DNA from: JBKECF01 sp047974375
GTDB lineage: Bacteria; Bacillota; Clostridia; Lachnospirales; CAMZNU01
Assembly (NCBI GenBank): GCA_047974375.1
Contig: JBKECF010000015.1
Coordinates: 1-64,000, forward strand
Direction of reading: 5' to 3'
Length of the DNA stretch: 64,000 bases
Below are positions 55,120-64,000 of the stretch, piece after piece. The notes below the pieces were generated by a model. It saw only the letters and a program-made list of their open reading frames with translations, did no database searches and was not told the DNA's origin. Position 1 is the first letter of the stretch. Each line of letters starts with the position of its first letter. Position numbers and translations under genes: made by a program.

Positions 55120-56613
55120 ATGGCAAAAATTTATTCAGATATTTCGAGAACACTAGATGAGTTTTTACTTATTCCAGGGTTAACAAAAAAAGAACATAAT
55201 CCTACAAATATTTCTTTAAAAACACCTGTAGTGCGTTTTAAGAAAAATTCTATGCCCGACATATCTATAAACATCCCTTTAGTTTCAGCTGCTATGCAAT
55301 CAGTTTCCGGAGAAAAAATGGCTATAGAGTTAGCTAAATCTGGCGGTTTATCTTTTATTTTTTGTTCACAAAGTATTGAATCTCAAAGTCACATGGTTAA
55401 AAAAGTTAAAGAAAATAGAGCGGGTTTTGTTTCTAGCTCAACAAATTTAAAACCATCAGCCACTATACAAGACGCAATTACTCTTACTAATGAAACTGGG
55501 CACTCCACTATTGCTGTAACAGATGATGGAACATCTCGTGGAAAATTACTAGGTTTATTAACAGATAAAGACTATAGAGTTTCAAAAGTTGATACAAATT
55601 CTAAAGTAACAGAATTCATGACACCTTTTGAAGATTTAGCAGTTGGACGAGGGAATATAGATTTAGCACAAGCAAATGATTTATTATGGGAAAATAAAGT
55701 GAATTGTATACCAATAATAGATTCGGAACAACATTTAACGCACCTAGTGTTTAGAAAGGACTATCACTTTGCACAAGATAGTAAAGACGCCGTAGTTGAT
55801 AAAAATAAAAGTTTTTTAGTCGGCGCTGCTGTTAATACACGAGACTATGAAAAAAGAATACCAGCATTAGTAGAAGCTGGGGCGGATGTTTTATGTATAG
55901 ACTCTTCTGATGGATATTCAGAATGGCAAAAATCTGTAATCAGTTTTGTACGTGAAAACTACGGAGATAAAGTTAAAATTGGTGCAGGTAATGTAGTAAG
56001 TAAAGAAGGGTTTATGTATCTTGCTGAGGCTGGAGCTGATTTTATAAAAGTAGGAATTGGCGGGGGTTCTATTTGCATTACAAGAGAAACTAAAGGTATT
56101 GGTAGAGGTCAGGCGTCTGCACTAATAGATGTATGTTCAGCAAGAGATGAATTTTTAAGTTCGACAGGAATTTATATTCCAGTATGCTCAGATGGTGGAA
56201 TTGTAAATGACTATCACATAACTTTATCTTTAGCATTAGGTGCTGATTTTGTCATGATGGGTAGATATTTTGCACGTTTTGAAGAAAGCCCTACAAGGCT
56301 TAGAAAAGTTGGAAATAATTTCGTAAAAGAATATTGGGGCGAAGGTTCAAATAGAGCGAGAAACTGGGAAAGGTACGATGTTGGCGGAAAAAGTAACTTA
56401 TATTTTGAAGAAGGTGTTGATTCATATATTTCATATGCAGGTAAGTTAAAAGAAAATATAGATAGAACAATATATAAAATAAAATCAACATTTTGTAACT
56501 GTGGAGCTTCATCTATAGCAGAGCTACAAAAGGATGCCGTATTAACTCTTGTTTCTGAATTAAGTATTAGAGAGGGCAAGGCACATGATGTAGAATTAAA
56601 GGATATTGAGTAG
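55120..56613 (+). CDS. guaB: IMP dehydrogenase of the Tritrichomonas-like type
   Basis: This 497-residue enzyme makes XMP from IMP, the committed step to GMP. The CBS pair lies at about residues 95-215. The catalytic loop is IGGGSICITRETKGIGRGQA and the flap has EGSNRARNWERYDVGGK. These, with the start and KSTFCNCGASS near the end, follow the Tritrichomonas foetus enzyme rather than the common bacterial form, which has GSICTTR and lacks the Arg-Trp flap pair. It stands divergent from the pur operon and has its own promoter. The start ATG follows AAAGGAGAAG. Confidence 0.93.
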   Translation: MAKIYSDISRTLDEFLLIPGLTKKEHNPTNISLKTPVVRFKKNSMPDISINIPLVSAAMQSVSGEKMAIELAKSGGLSFIFCSQSIESQSHMVKKVKENRAGFVSSSTNLKPSATIQDAITLTNETGHSTIAVTDDGTSRGKLLGLLTDKDYRVSKVDTNSKVTEFMTPFEDLAVGRGNIDLAQANDLLWENKVNCIPIIDSEQHLTHLVFRKDYHFAQDSKDAVVDKNKSFLVGAAVNTRDYEKRIPALVEAGADVLCIDSSDGYSEWQKSVISFVRENYGDKVKIGAGNVVSKEGFMYLAEAGADFIKVGIGGGSICITRETKGIGRGQASALIDVCSARDEFLSSTGIYIPVCSDGGIVNDYHITLSLALGADFVMMGRYFARFEESPTRLRKVGNNFVKEYWGEGSNRARNWERYDVGGKSNLYFEEGVDSYISYAGKLKENIDRTIYKIKSTFCNCGASSIAELQKDAVLTLVSELSIREGKAHDVELKDIE

Positions 56614-56793
56614 TGTAGGAATGAGTACGTTGGAAAATTGCTGAACTAAAACAACCATATTTATTTATCAGGTATACTTGCAAAGTAATTGAAATTACGC
56701 AAAGAGTGAGTATAATCAAGTATTGCAAAGAGGTTGTCTGGCAATAAAAAATATCACCAAATAATAAGACGATATTTGAAAAAAATATATAAT

Positions 56794-56991
56794 AATGTAA
56801 AAAGAGCAACATCCAGCGCTATAATTTACAACATAGTAGAAATATCCAAAGCAAACAACTAAATTATAGAAAACCACTTGACTTATTTATTCTATACTAT
56901 AGTTTTAATAGATATTAATGACCAACCTTCTTTTAGTAATCTTATGTCTTGGTCTGAGCTATTACCTGAAGATCCCAAAATAAAAAGTTGA
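56794..56991 (+). pseudogene. IS66-type transposase C-terminal remnant
   Basis: One frame reads NVKRATSSAIIYNIVEISKANN, a stop, and then DINDQPSFSNLMSWSELLPEDPKIKS. These are the final segments of IS66-family TnpC proteins. There is an internal stop and no upstream coding part that I can read. The rest of 56614-57223 shows only hairpins. Confidence 0.75.
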
Positions 56992-57002
56992 TACTAAAAA
57001 TA

Positions 57003-57055
57003 GTCCTAATCCATAAATTCCTTCTTGAATTATGGTTAGGACCATTTTATTAAAT
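57003..57055 (+). terminator. Hairpin with T-rich tail after the IS66 remnant
   Basis: GTCCTAATCCATAAATTC pairs with GAATTATGGTTAGGAC with two single-base bulges; T-rich DNA follows. It could end transcripts that run out of guaB. Confidence 0.6.
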
Positions 57056-57175
57056 TTTTATGTATTTTTATAGGTACCTAATTTTTGACACTACCTTGTC
57101 TTCAGCTATACGCTTGGCAATATTGACTTATCTTCGGGACTTTAACCCGTTAGAATATACCCGTCGGGCACACAT

Positions 57176-57213
57176 TAAAAAAGGCACTGCGATTTAGATT
57201 TAGCAAATGCCCT
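57176..57213 (-). terminator. Terminator of the rnf operon
   Basis: On the - strand GGGCATTTGC pairs with GC-AGTGCC around a T/A-rich loop, followed by six T. It begins about ten bases after the rnfB stop. Confidence 0.78.
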
Positions 57214-57223
57214 TTTATAATAC

Positions 57224-58015
57224 TTATTTATCAATAATAATTGCCTTTGTAGGGCATTTCACCTCGCACGCCCCACACTCAGTACATTTTTCATAATTTA
57301 TTTTAGCTAAATTATTTTCGAAATAAATGGCATCGTATTCACATGCCTTCACACACAACTTACAGCCAATACAGCCTCTTTGGCAAGCACTGCGTACAAA
57401 TTTGCCTGCATCTGTAGACTTACAATTAACTTTAATAGTTTTATTATAAGGAACTATATCAATTAAATCTTTTGGACACGCTTCCACACACTTACCGCAA
57501 GATGTACACTTTTCCTTATTTATAACTGCAATTCCGTCTAAAATTTCTATTGCGCCAAATGCACATTCCTTTTCACAACTACCACGACCTAAACAACCGT
57601 AGCTACACGCTTTAGAACCATTTCCAGCAATAATGTTACTTGCATTACAATCATACATTCCATAATAAATATATTTTTTAGCAGAAACACCATTGTTTCC
57701 ACCACAACGGACAAATGCAACCGTCTTCTCACTAGTTTCTACATCTGAACCCATTATATCTTTTAGAATTTCAACACAAGCTTCATCACTCACTGGGCAT
57801 CCATTTACTGGAGCTTCTCCCTTAGCAACCTGCTTTGCGAACATATCACAACCTGGGTATCCACACCCACCACAGTTTGCCCCTGGAAGTGCTTCACGTA
57901 TCTTAGTAACTTTTTCATCTTCTACTACTTTTAATTTTTCACCAGCTATAGCAAGTATTACTCCAAAAACCAAACCAATACCACCAATAGCTAATATTGC
58001 GAAAATAATTTCCAC
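57224..58015 (-). CDS. rnfB: Rnf complex subunit B, iron-sulfur protein
   Basis: This 263-residue subunit has an N-terminal membrane helix (residues 2-25), then a DUF/Fe-S domain with GANCGGCGYPGCDMFA and further Cys. Ferredoxin-type clusters follow (KCTSCGKCVEACPKDL, GCIGCKLCVKACEYDAIYF, KCTECGACEVKCPTKAI). It passes electrons from ferredoxin into the complex. It is the last gene of the operon, as in other clostridia. Confidence 0.95.
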   Translation of the reverse strand: MEIIFAILAIGGIGLVFGVILAIAGEKLKVVEDEKVTKIREALPGANCGGCGYPGCDMFAKQVAKGEAPVNGCPVSDEACVEILKDIMGSDVETSEKTVAFVRCGGNNGVSAKKYIYYGMYDCNASNIIAGNGSKACSYGCLGRGSCEKECAFGAIEILDGIAVINKEKCTSCGKCVEACPKDLIDIVPYNKTIKVNCKSTDAGKFVRSACQRGCIGCKLCVKACEYDAIYFENNLAKINYEKCTECGACEVKCPTKAIIIDK

Positions 58016-58034
58016 AACTAACCTCCTATTCTAT

Positions 58035-58610
58035 CTATGTTATTAAGCCTTGAAAACCTAGGAAACCTATAGCCATAAGACCTGCTGTTATTAACGCTAT
58101 TGGCGTACCTTTAAAGCATTCCGGTATATCATTTCTTTCTAGTCTTTCACGTATACCAGCAAATAGAACTATTGTTATTGTGAAACCAACAGAACCACCA
58201 ACACCATTTATAATTGACTGTAACAAATTGTAGCCTTTATCCATATTCAACACGGCTGTACCAAGGACCGCACAGTTAGTTGTTATAAGCGGTAGGAATA
58301 TTCCAAGTGCGGAATATAAAACTGGACTACTCTTTTTTATAAACATTTCTACTAATTGCACTAAAGAGGCTATTATAAGTATAAACGCTATATTATATAA
58401 ATATTCTATTTTTAATGGTACTAACACATATGCATAAGCCATATAAGCTGCAGCTGACGCTAAAGTCATTACGAATATAACTGCTACACCCATACCAATA
58501 GCTGTTTCGGTCTTGTTTGACACTCCTAGAAAAGGACAAATTCCTAAAAATTGCGATAAAACTAAATTGTTTACTAGGGCAGCGCCTATAAATAATAAAA
58601 ATAATTCCAT
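58035..58610 (-). CDS. rnfA: Rnf complex subunit A
   Basis: This 191-residue membrane subunit has six helices and the family stretches VNNLVLSQFLGICPFLGVSNK and ITTNCAVLGTAVLNMD, with Cys in both halves that bind the intramembrane iron cluster shared with RnfE. The start shares one base with the rnfE stop. Confidence 0.95.
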   Translation of the reverse strand: MELFLLFIGAALVNNLVLSQFLGICPFLGVSNKTETAIGMGVAVIFVMTLASAAAYMAYAYVLVPLKIEYLYNIAFILIIASLVQLVEMFIKKSSPVLYSALGIFLPLITTNCAVLGTAVLNMDKGYNLLQSIINGVGGSVGFTITIVLFAGIRERLERNDIPECFKGTPIALITAGLMAIGFLGFQGLIT

Positions 58611-59212
58611 TACCTAGCCTCCTTTTTTAATTGCCCATGTTTAATAAGAGCTAAAATAAATCCTAAACTTAAGAAAGCTCCAGGCGGAAGTACAAAGGCT
58701 ATTGTACGTGGAACAAAATCGGGTAATATACTTAATCCTAGCACTGTACCGCTACCTAAAAGCTCACGTACACTTCCTAAAATTAATAACCCTAATGTAA
58801 AACCAAGTCCCATACCTAAACCATCTAGTGTAGCTAATAATGGATTGTGCTTCGATGCAAATGCTTCAGCTCTTGCTAAAATTAAACAGTTTACAACTAT
58901 TAAAGGTATAAATAAACCTAGAGATTCATTTAATTCGTAAAAATACGCCTTTAAAATGAATTGTATAATTGTAACAAATGAAGCTATAATAACAATAAAT
59001 GCTGGTATACGTACTTTATCTGGTATCAAATTTTTAAGCAAACTTATAAATAAGTTTGACATAACAAGTACAGTAGTTGTTGCAAGTCCCATACCCAAAG
59101 CATTTTCTGCTGAGGTTGTAACGGCAAGAGTTGGGCACATACCTATTATCTGTACAAGAATAGGATTTTCCTTCCAAATACCGTTAGTAAGAGTTTCTGT
59201 AAATTTATTCAT
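58610..59212 (-). CDS. rnfE: Rnf complex subunit E
   Basis: This 200-residue membrane subunit is a paralogue of RnfA with six helices. The Cys residues are in VQIIGMCPTLAVTTS and LIVVNCLILARAEAFAS. It ends LKKEAR. With RnfA it makes the core through which electrons and ions pass. Confidence 0.95.
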   Translation of the reverse strand: MNKFTETLTNGIWKENPILVQIIGMCPTLAVTTSAENALGMGLATTTVLVMSNLFISLLKNLIPDKVRIPAFIVIIASFVTIIQFILKAYFYELNESLGLFIPLIVVNCLILARAEAFASKHNPLLATLDGLGMGLGFTLGLLILGSVRELLGSGTVLGLSILPDFVPRTIAFVLPPGAFLSLGFILALIKHGQLKKEAR

Positions 59213-59226
59213 AGAATTCCTTTCCT

Positions 59227-59775
59227 TTAAAATTCATACTCCAATACAAATTCAATTGCATTGTTTACGCCTTGCGTAACAGCATTACTTGTAATTGTAG
59301 CTCCTGTTATTGCATCTATTTCTTCTGCTGTCTGGCTTCCTGTCTTCACAACGCTGAATAAACCTTTGCTACCTGCATACTGGGTTTCAAATTCTGGTTC
59401 AGTTGAATTAGCTCCTAGACCTGGAGTTTCGGAGTGTGACAATATATCTATTCCTGTTACAATAAAATCTAAATCAAAACCAACTAAAATATCTATAGTA
59501 CCACTATACCCACTAACAAGTGTTTCAGCTATATACCCAATAACATTACCACTATCATCAAAAGCCGTAGTTATTATGGGTATATTTTCATCACCCGTTT
59601 CTACTGACTTAAAATCTACCGCACCTATTAAAACAGATTGCATTGCCTTTGATGTTGCTAAATTTTTTTGTTCTTCTGCTGCATCTTTCGTTAAGTTATA
59701 AGCTAACGCCAATATAAAGCCTGCAACGGCAGTAATGATAAAAAGCGTAATTATCGGTTTTCCATATTTTTCCAT
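59227..59775 (-). CDS. rnfG: Rnf complex subunit G, flavoprotein
   Basis: This 182-residue subunit has one N-terminal helix (PIITLFIITAVAGFILALAYNL) and an exported FMN-binding domain. The covalent flavin site is in DAITGATITSNAV, where Thr carries FMN. The start is ATG 59775, behind GGAGG and overlapping the rnfD stop as TAATG; a TTG two codons upstream is unlikely. Confidence 0.93.
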   Translation of the reverse strand: MEKYGKPIITLFIITAVAGFILALAYNLTKDAAEEQKNLATSKAMQSVLIGAVDFKSVETGDENIPIITTAFDDSGNVIGYIAETLVSGYSGTIDILVGFDLDFIVTGIDILSHSETPGLGANSTEPEFETQYAGSKGLFSVVKTGSQTAEEIDAITGATITSNAVTQGVNNAIEFVLEYEF

Positions 59776-60731
59776 TAGCAAGCACCTCCAACTCCGAAAA
59801 CTTTAGGTCTTGTGTATCGTTCAATTATAGGCACACACAAATTCATTAATAATATTGAAAAAGATACTCCCTCAGGATATCCTCCAAAATGACGTATTAT
59901 AACTGTTAATAAGCCACAACCCAACCCCATAATAATTTTACCTTTAGGTGTAACTGGAGAGCTTGAGTAGTCAGTCGCCATAAAGAATGCTCCTAACAAT
60001 ACTCCACCCACAAGCAACTCATACAAAGGATACGTTACTGCTATGCTATTCATTGAAAAAAGTTCACTTAATATAAATACCGTTCCTAAAAAACTTAATG
60101 GTACATGCCATGTTATAACTTTACGTATTAATAAATATATACCACCTAACAATAACAATATTGCTGATGTTTCACCTATACAACCGGACGTTGTACCAAT
60201 TAAAGCTTGAATATAATTAATAGCTTCTGGTGCTGTTTCTTGTAATTGAGCCAAAGGTGTTGGAGCCGAGACCGTATCGACTGGTGCCCATCTTGTCATT
60301 TCTATTGGATAAGAAATAAGCAAAAATGCTCTTGCTCCTAGAGCAGGATTTATAAAATTCTGACCTAAACCTCCAAATAGTAGCTTACAGACCAATATAG
60401 CAAATACCCCTCCTACAATTGGTATCCACCAACTTACATAAGCTGATAAATTAAAAGCTAGTAATAAACCTGTAATTATACAACTTAAGTCACTAACTGT
60501 ATTTTTCTTTTTAACTATTTTACAAAATAAATACTCTGTAGCTACGCATGTAACGATACTTAATGTAATTATAAATAAAGCTCTTATACCAAAAAAAACA
60601 ACACTTGCAATAGCCGCTGGTGTTAATGCAATTAATACATCTCGCATTACAGTTTCAATGGTTGAATTATCCCTAATATGGGGTGTAGCTGAAACAACAA
60701 ATAATTTTTCGTTAGAATTATTCACATTCAT
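59775..60731 (-). CDS. rnfD: Rnf complex subunit D
   Basis: This 318-residue membrane subunit has about eight to ten helices. SATPHIRDNSTIETVMRDVLIAL near the start and GGLGQNFINPALGARAFLLISYP are family blocks. The flavin-bearing Thr is expected in VSAPTPLAQL. It lies 10 bases after rnfC and overlaps rnfG. Confidence 0.95.
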   Translation of the reverse strand: MNVNNSNEKLFVVSATPHIRDNSTIETVMRDVLIALTPAAIASVVFFGIRALFIITLSIVTCVATEYLFCKIVKKKNTVSDLSCIITGLLLAFNLSAYVSWWIPIVGGVFAILVCKLLFGGLGQNFINPALGARAFLLISYPIEMTRWAPVDTVSAPTPLAQLQETAPEAINYIQALIGTTSGCIGETSAILLLLGGIYLLIRKVITWHVPLSFLGTVFILSELFSMNSIAVTYPLYELLVGGVLLGAFFMATDYSSSPVTPKGKIIMGLGCGLLTVIIRHFGGYPEGVSFSILLMNLCVPIIERYTRPKVFGVGGAC

Positions 60732-60740
60732 ACCTCTCTT

Positions 60741-62063
60741 TTATTTTTTTCTTTTTGCTAAACATTTTCTTCTTGCAAACCTTATAGACTGGGCTAAATG
60801 TCTTTTCGAAGGACATATATACGAACATGAACCACATTCTATACAATCTAGTCCATTATACTTAACGAAGCTATCCATGTCCGTTTGCTCCACATAATAA
60901 TTTAAATCAAATGGTAATAACCCCGCTGGACAATGATCTACGCATTTACCACATCTCATGCAATTTCTTTCGTCAGGTATTGTTACACTTTTTTCTGACA
61001 TAAATATATAAGCTGACGATGTTTTTATCAGCGGTATTTCTGTTGTGTAACTTGCCAGTCCCATCATAGGGCCACCGGCTATAAACTGATATACCTCTCC
61101 CCTATAACCACCTATATCTTCTACTACTTCTTTAAGTGATGTACCTAGCCTTATTTTAAAATTACCAGGCCTGTTTATTGCATCGCCAGTAAGAGTTACA
61201 ACCTTTCGCATAAGTGGTCGGCCTCGTTTAAAGGCACGATGTATTGCGATTATAGTGTCTACATTATTTACAATTACACCAATATCTGCCGGTAACCCGC
61301 CAGACGGAACAACTCGACCTGTACAGGCATAAATTAACTGTTTTTCAGCACCTTGAGGATATTTAGGCTTTAATGCTTTTACTTCTATGTCGTGCCTATC
61401 CCCTATTACTTCATTTAATTTTTCTATAGCATCCAATTTATTCGTTTCTATACCTATAATAGTTTTAGCTTTTGGATGTAGTCTTTTTACAATATCAATA
61501 CCCTCGATTATCTTTTCTGTTTCCTCTAGAAGAACCCTATAGTCAGTTGTTAAATATGGTTCACACTCAGCGGCATTTACGATGAAATAGTCAATAATTC
61601 TACCCTTTGGTGGATTTAATTTTACATGAGTGGGAAATCCCGCACCTCCTAAGCCAACTATTCCTGCATCTCTAATCTCATTTAGTATTTCTCCTTGAGT
61701 CATTATGTTTGGATTTTTAGGTTTGTTCAAGCTCTCTAACTCTGTATATTCCCCATCATTTTCTATAACTACAGAAGTTATCCTATTACCATTTGGTGCA
61801 ACACGTGGTTCAATTTTTTTAACTACACCAGATACTGTTGTATGAATAGGAGAAGAAACATATGCCTCAGAATCAGCTATTTTTTGGCCTAAAAGTACTT
61901 CTTCCCCTTCCTTTACAATGGGTTTACATGGAGCTCCAATATGTTGAAGCATAGGATATACTAATTCACTGCCCTTCCTTGGCAGAATAGTTTCAATTCG
62001 CATATCCTTTGTGTGTTTACTATCATCGGGATGTATACCCCTTTTGAAAGTAAAAGTTTTCAT
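60741..62063 (-). CDS. rnfC: Rnf complex subunit C, NADH-binding
   Basis: This 440-residue subunit has a biotinyl-like N-terminal part (LQHIGAPCKPIVKEGEEVLLGQKIAD), then the NADH/FMN fold with GIVGLGGAGFPTHVKLNPP and NAAECEPYLTTDYR. Two ferredoxin-type clusters are near the end (CMRCGKCVDHCPAGLLP and CIECGSCSYICPSKRH). It exchanges electrons with NAD at the membrane surface. It is the first gene of the operon rnfCDGEAB. Confidence 0.96.
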   Translation of the reverse strand: MKTFTFKRGIHPDDSKHTKDMRIETILPRKGSELVYPMLQHIGAPCKPIVKEGEEVLLGQKIADSEAYVSSPIHTTVSGVVKKIEPRVAPNGNRITSVVIENDGEYTELESLNKPKNPNIMTQGEILNEIRDAGIVGLGGAGFPTHVKLNPPKGRIIDYFIVNAAECEPYLTTDYRVLLEETEKIIEGIDIVKRLHPKAKTIIGIETNKLDAIEKLNEVIGDRHDIEVKALKPKYPQGAEKQLIYACTGRVVPSGGLPADIGVIVNNVDTIIAIHRAFKRGRPLMRKVVTLTGDAINRPGNFKIRLGTSLKEVVEDIGGYRGEVYQFIAGGPMMGLASYTTEIPLIKTSSAYIFMSEKSVTIPDERNCMRCGKCVDHCPAGLLPFDLNYYVEQTDMDSFVKYNGLDCIECGSCSYICPSKRHLAQSIRFARRKCLAKRKK

Positions 62064-62482
62064 TATATCACCTCTATCAAAAAATTATTTAAAAATTTCA
62101 TATAATTCTAAAATTTTTAAATATACAAAATAAAACACCTACATCTTTACATAAAAATCATGTCTAATCAAATGCCATTTCACTACTTAAAAAGTGCTGT
62201 CATAATCTACACGATTTACGAAAGTTAATATAATTTTAATATATATTTACAGCTTATACAACTATAATAAATTCTATATAACAAAAAAACTGTTATATTT
62301 TGAATTCTTTTCAATTAATTTCATCCATAGCTTTGTCTTTTTTTTATATTATTTTTTGCGTAATATGTGTTCAAGTAAATTCTAAACATTAATTTTTTAG
62401 TTTTTTTTATTTTTTTATTCCAATCTATATTTTATATGTTAAATTATATATATAATTTTGAATTTAATTATTGGAGGTAGAA
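62064..62482. promoter_or_regulatory. Divergent control region between rnfC and sdaAB
   Basis: This AT-rich stretch of about 420 bases has no gene. The perfect inverted repeat TATAACA-AAAAAAC-TGTTATA at 62277-62297 is the clearest signal and could be an operator for either side. Its half-site is like, but not the same as, the Rex half-site TTGTTAA. Confidence 0.5.
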
Positions 62483-63124
62483 ATGAACATTTTTGATATT
62501 GTAGGTCCAATTATGATTGGACCATCCAGTTCACATACAGCTGGTGTCGTTCGTATTGGGCAGATATGCAATAAAATTTTTGGCAAAGCAGATAAATATG
62601 AAATAATTTTTTACGAATCTTTTGCTAAAACATATAATGGCCACGGTAGTGATAAAGCAATTATAGGTGGTTTATTAAATATGAATCCATGGGATGATAA
62701 CTTACCAAAGGCTCTAGAAATAGCTAAGAAAAAAAACATGAATTACACAATGAGTACTAGTACCGACAAAAGCGAACATCCAAATGCTGTTTTAGTTAAA
62801 GCCAATAATACTTCTGTTTTAGGATTTTCAGTCGGTGGAGGAAATATACTAATAAAAAAAATAAATGATGTAAATGTAGAAATTGATGGCAAATACGATA
62901 CAATTTTTATAAATCATATAGACGAACCTGGAGTAATACATGAAGTGACTGAAGTATTATATAAATATGCAATTAACATTGCTAATATGAAGGTCTATCG
63001 TTCTGAAAAAGGTGGTAATGCTATTATGATTATTGAAATTGATGGCACAATTAACCCAAATGTTACCCAAGAACTTAATAGTAAATGCAAAATAAACAAA
63101 AGCACAATAATTCCATCAATATAA
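62483..63124 (+). CDS. sdaAB: L-serine dehydratase, iron-sulfur-dependent, beta subunit
   Basis: This 213-residue subunit has the domain IVGPIMIGPSSSHTAGVVRIG at its start, KTYNGHGSDKAIIGGLL, and a C-terminal ACT domain (FINHIDEPGVIHEVTEVLYKYAINIANMKVYRSEKGGNAIMIIEIDG). With the alpha subunit it turns serine into pyruvate and ammonia. The start is ATG 62483, right after GGAGG-TAGAA; the four extra codons of the longest frame cover the ribosome site itself. Confidence 0.95.
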   Translation: MNIFDIVGPIMIGPSSSHTAGVVRIGQICNKIFGKADKYEIIFYESFAKTYNGHGSDKAIIGGLLNMNPWDDNLPKALEIAKKKNMNYTMSTSTDKSEHPNAVLVKANNTSVLGFSVGGGNILIKKINDVNVEIDGKYDTIFINHIDEPGVIHEVTEVLYKYAINIANMKVYRSEKGGNAIMIIEIDGTINPNVTQELNSKCKINKSTIIPSI

Positions 63125-63136
63125 GAAGGTGATAAT

Positions 63137-64000
63137 ATGAATACAATAGCAGAACTAATAAAGTCAGCAGAAGAAAAAAACACAACAATATCTCAAATAA
63201 TACTCAATGAAACAATAGAAAAAGATGAAATTAGCAAAGAAGAAATATTAAAAAGGATGTCAGAAAGTTTTTTAGTAATGGAAGAATCTATAGAAAAAGG
63301 ATTAGAAAAAGACATTAAATCCTTAAGTGGTCTTACTGGTGGCAATGCTTATTTAATGAACAACAGCACTTCAAATTTTTCCGGCAGCTTTACTAAAGAC
63401 ATAATTTCATATGCTTTAGCAGTTACAGAAGTTAATGCATGTATGGGGAAAATTGTTGCTGCGCCAACCGCAGGTAGCTGTGGCATTTTACCAGCCTGTC
63501 TTTGTGTATTGAAAAAACATAACAATATTCCAAATAAAAAAATTATTATGTCACTTTTAAATGCAAGTGGTATTGGTATGGTTATTGCAAAAAATGCCTC
63601 TATTTCAGGTGCTGAAGGTGGATGCCAAGCAGAATGCGGCAGTGCAAGTGCCATGGCGGCTAGTGCTATAGTAGAAATACTAGGAGGTACACCAGAAATG
63701 TGTGGCCATGCCATTGCTCAGGCCATAAAAAGCCAAATGGGATTAGTCTGTGACCCTGTAGCGGGTCTTGTAGAAGAACCTTGTATAGTAAGAAACGTAA
63801 GCAGTAGCATTATAGCCGTAACTTCTGCCGAAATGTCACTAGCTGGAATTAAGTCTATAATACCGGCAGATGAGGTAATATCTGCCATGGATTCAGTAGG
63901 CAAACAAATTCCACCTGCATTGCGTGAAACATCTTGCGGTGGACTCGCCGTAACTAAAACTGGATTAGAAATAAAAAACAGACTTTACTCACATTCGTAA
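63137..64000 (+). CDS. sdaAA: L-serine dehydratase, iron-sulfur-dependent, alpha subunit
   Basis: This 287-residue catalytic subunit ends exactly with the window (TAA 63998-64000). The iron-cluster and active-site region has PTAGSCGILPACL, SGAEGGCQAECGSASAMAAS, PEMCGHAIAQAIKS and CDPVAGLVEEPC, which give the expected Cys residues. The N-terminal 60 residues are a charged helical part. It starts 12 bases after sdaAB behind AGAAGGTG. The [4Fe-4S] type is oxygen-labile, in keeping with an anaerobe. Confidence 0.95.
   Translation: MNTIAELIKSAEEKNTTISQIILNETIEKDEISKEEILKRMSESFLVMEESIEKGLEKDIKSLSGLTGGNAYLMNNSTSNFSGSFTKDIISYALAVTEVNACMGKIVAAPTAGSCGILPACLCVLKKHNNIPNKKIIMSLLNASGIGMVIAKNASISGAEGGCQAECGSASAMAASAIVEILGGTPEMCGHAIAQAIKSQMGLVCDPVAGLVEEPCIVRNVSSSIIAVTSAEMSLAGIKSIIPADEVISAMDSVGKQIPPALRETSCGGLAVTKTGLEIKNRLYSHS

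Noticed and set aside
54700..55120. Guanine riboswitch for guaB on the + strand
   Set aside because: The aptamer reads only on the - strand and faces purE; the guaB leader of about 45 bases has no room for it.

Overview
The window reads as a piece of chromosome from a low-GC anaerobic member of the Firmicutes (Clostridia). The signs are Rnf and Rex energy and redox genes, an accA/accD pair, pyrB-pyrI, a single-chain clostridial-type PurL, oxygen-labile iron-sulfur serine dehydratase subunits, strong GGAGG ribosome binding sites and very AT-rich intergenic DNA. Genus cannot be resolved from the sequence alone.

Region 1 (1 to about 14.3 kb, all on the + strand, visibly richer in GC than the rest) is the conjugation module of a Tn1549/CTn-type integrative conjugative element. 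It holds the VirD4 C-terminus, an MT-A70 methylase, Maff2, VirB6-like, PrgI/VirB3-like and VirB4 proteins, a coiled-coil protein, an adenine methylase, an NlpC/P60 protein, DUF4315, DUF4366, topoisomerase III and a relaxase. It is decayed. The methylase has a stop codon exactly at the Trp of its DPPW motif. virB4 has an amber codon and is also split by a complete group II intron (4758-7553). A deletion fuses topoisomerase III, just before its catalytic tyrosine, to the C-terminal part of the relaxase. A run of five hairpins follows the relaxase remnant.

Region 2 (14.3-17.76 kb) is an AT-rich cargo operon: a GntR/YtrA repressor with a consensus promoter and candidate operator, an ABC ATPase, its permease, and a radical SAM/SPASM peptide maturase with no visible precursor peptide. 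The maturase gene runs directly into the 3' end of a sugar-permease gene, and the C-termini of both proteins look replaced.

Region 3 (17.7-37.5 kb) is chromosomal and mostly on the - strand. It starts with a sugar ABC system (rbsC-like, rbsA-like) and its PocR-domain sensor plus AraC-type response regulator; the sensor lacks the phosphorylatable His. Then come UPF0316 and DUF445 proteins, Rex, an APH-like kinase, CysK, a zinc peptidase, a purine-type NCS2 permease, divergent pyrBI, a DUF4870 protein, accA/accD, two MFS transporters, CvpA and a DUF5711-like protein.

Region 4 (37.5-43.2 kb) has two degenerate transposase remnants, rpsT with a hairpin-rich leader, a YesM/YesN-like two-component pair whose kinase seems to start at a non-ATG codon, and an unidentified structured RNA candidate.

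Region 5 (43.2-56.6 kb) is a complete purine operon read as purE-K-L-C-F-M-N-H-D, with almost every junction overlapping. It is controlled by a guanine riboswitch plus terminator and is divergent from an IMP dehydrogenase gene that closely resembles the Tritrichomonas foetus enzyme. Region 6 (56.6-64 kb) has an IS66 remnant, the Rnf operon (rnfCDGEAB), and divergent sdaAB-sdaAA.

All family calls are from reading motifs. No database search or folding program was run.
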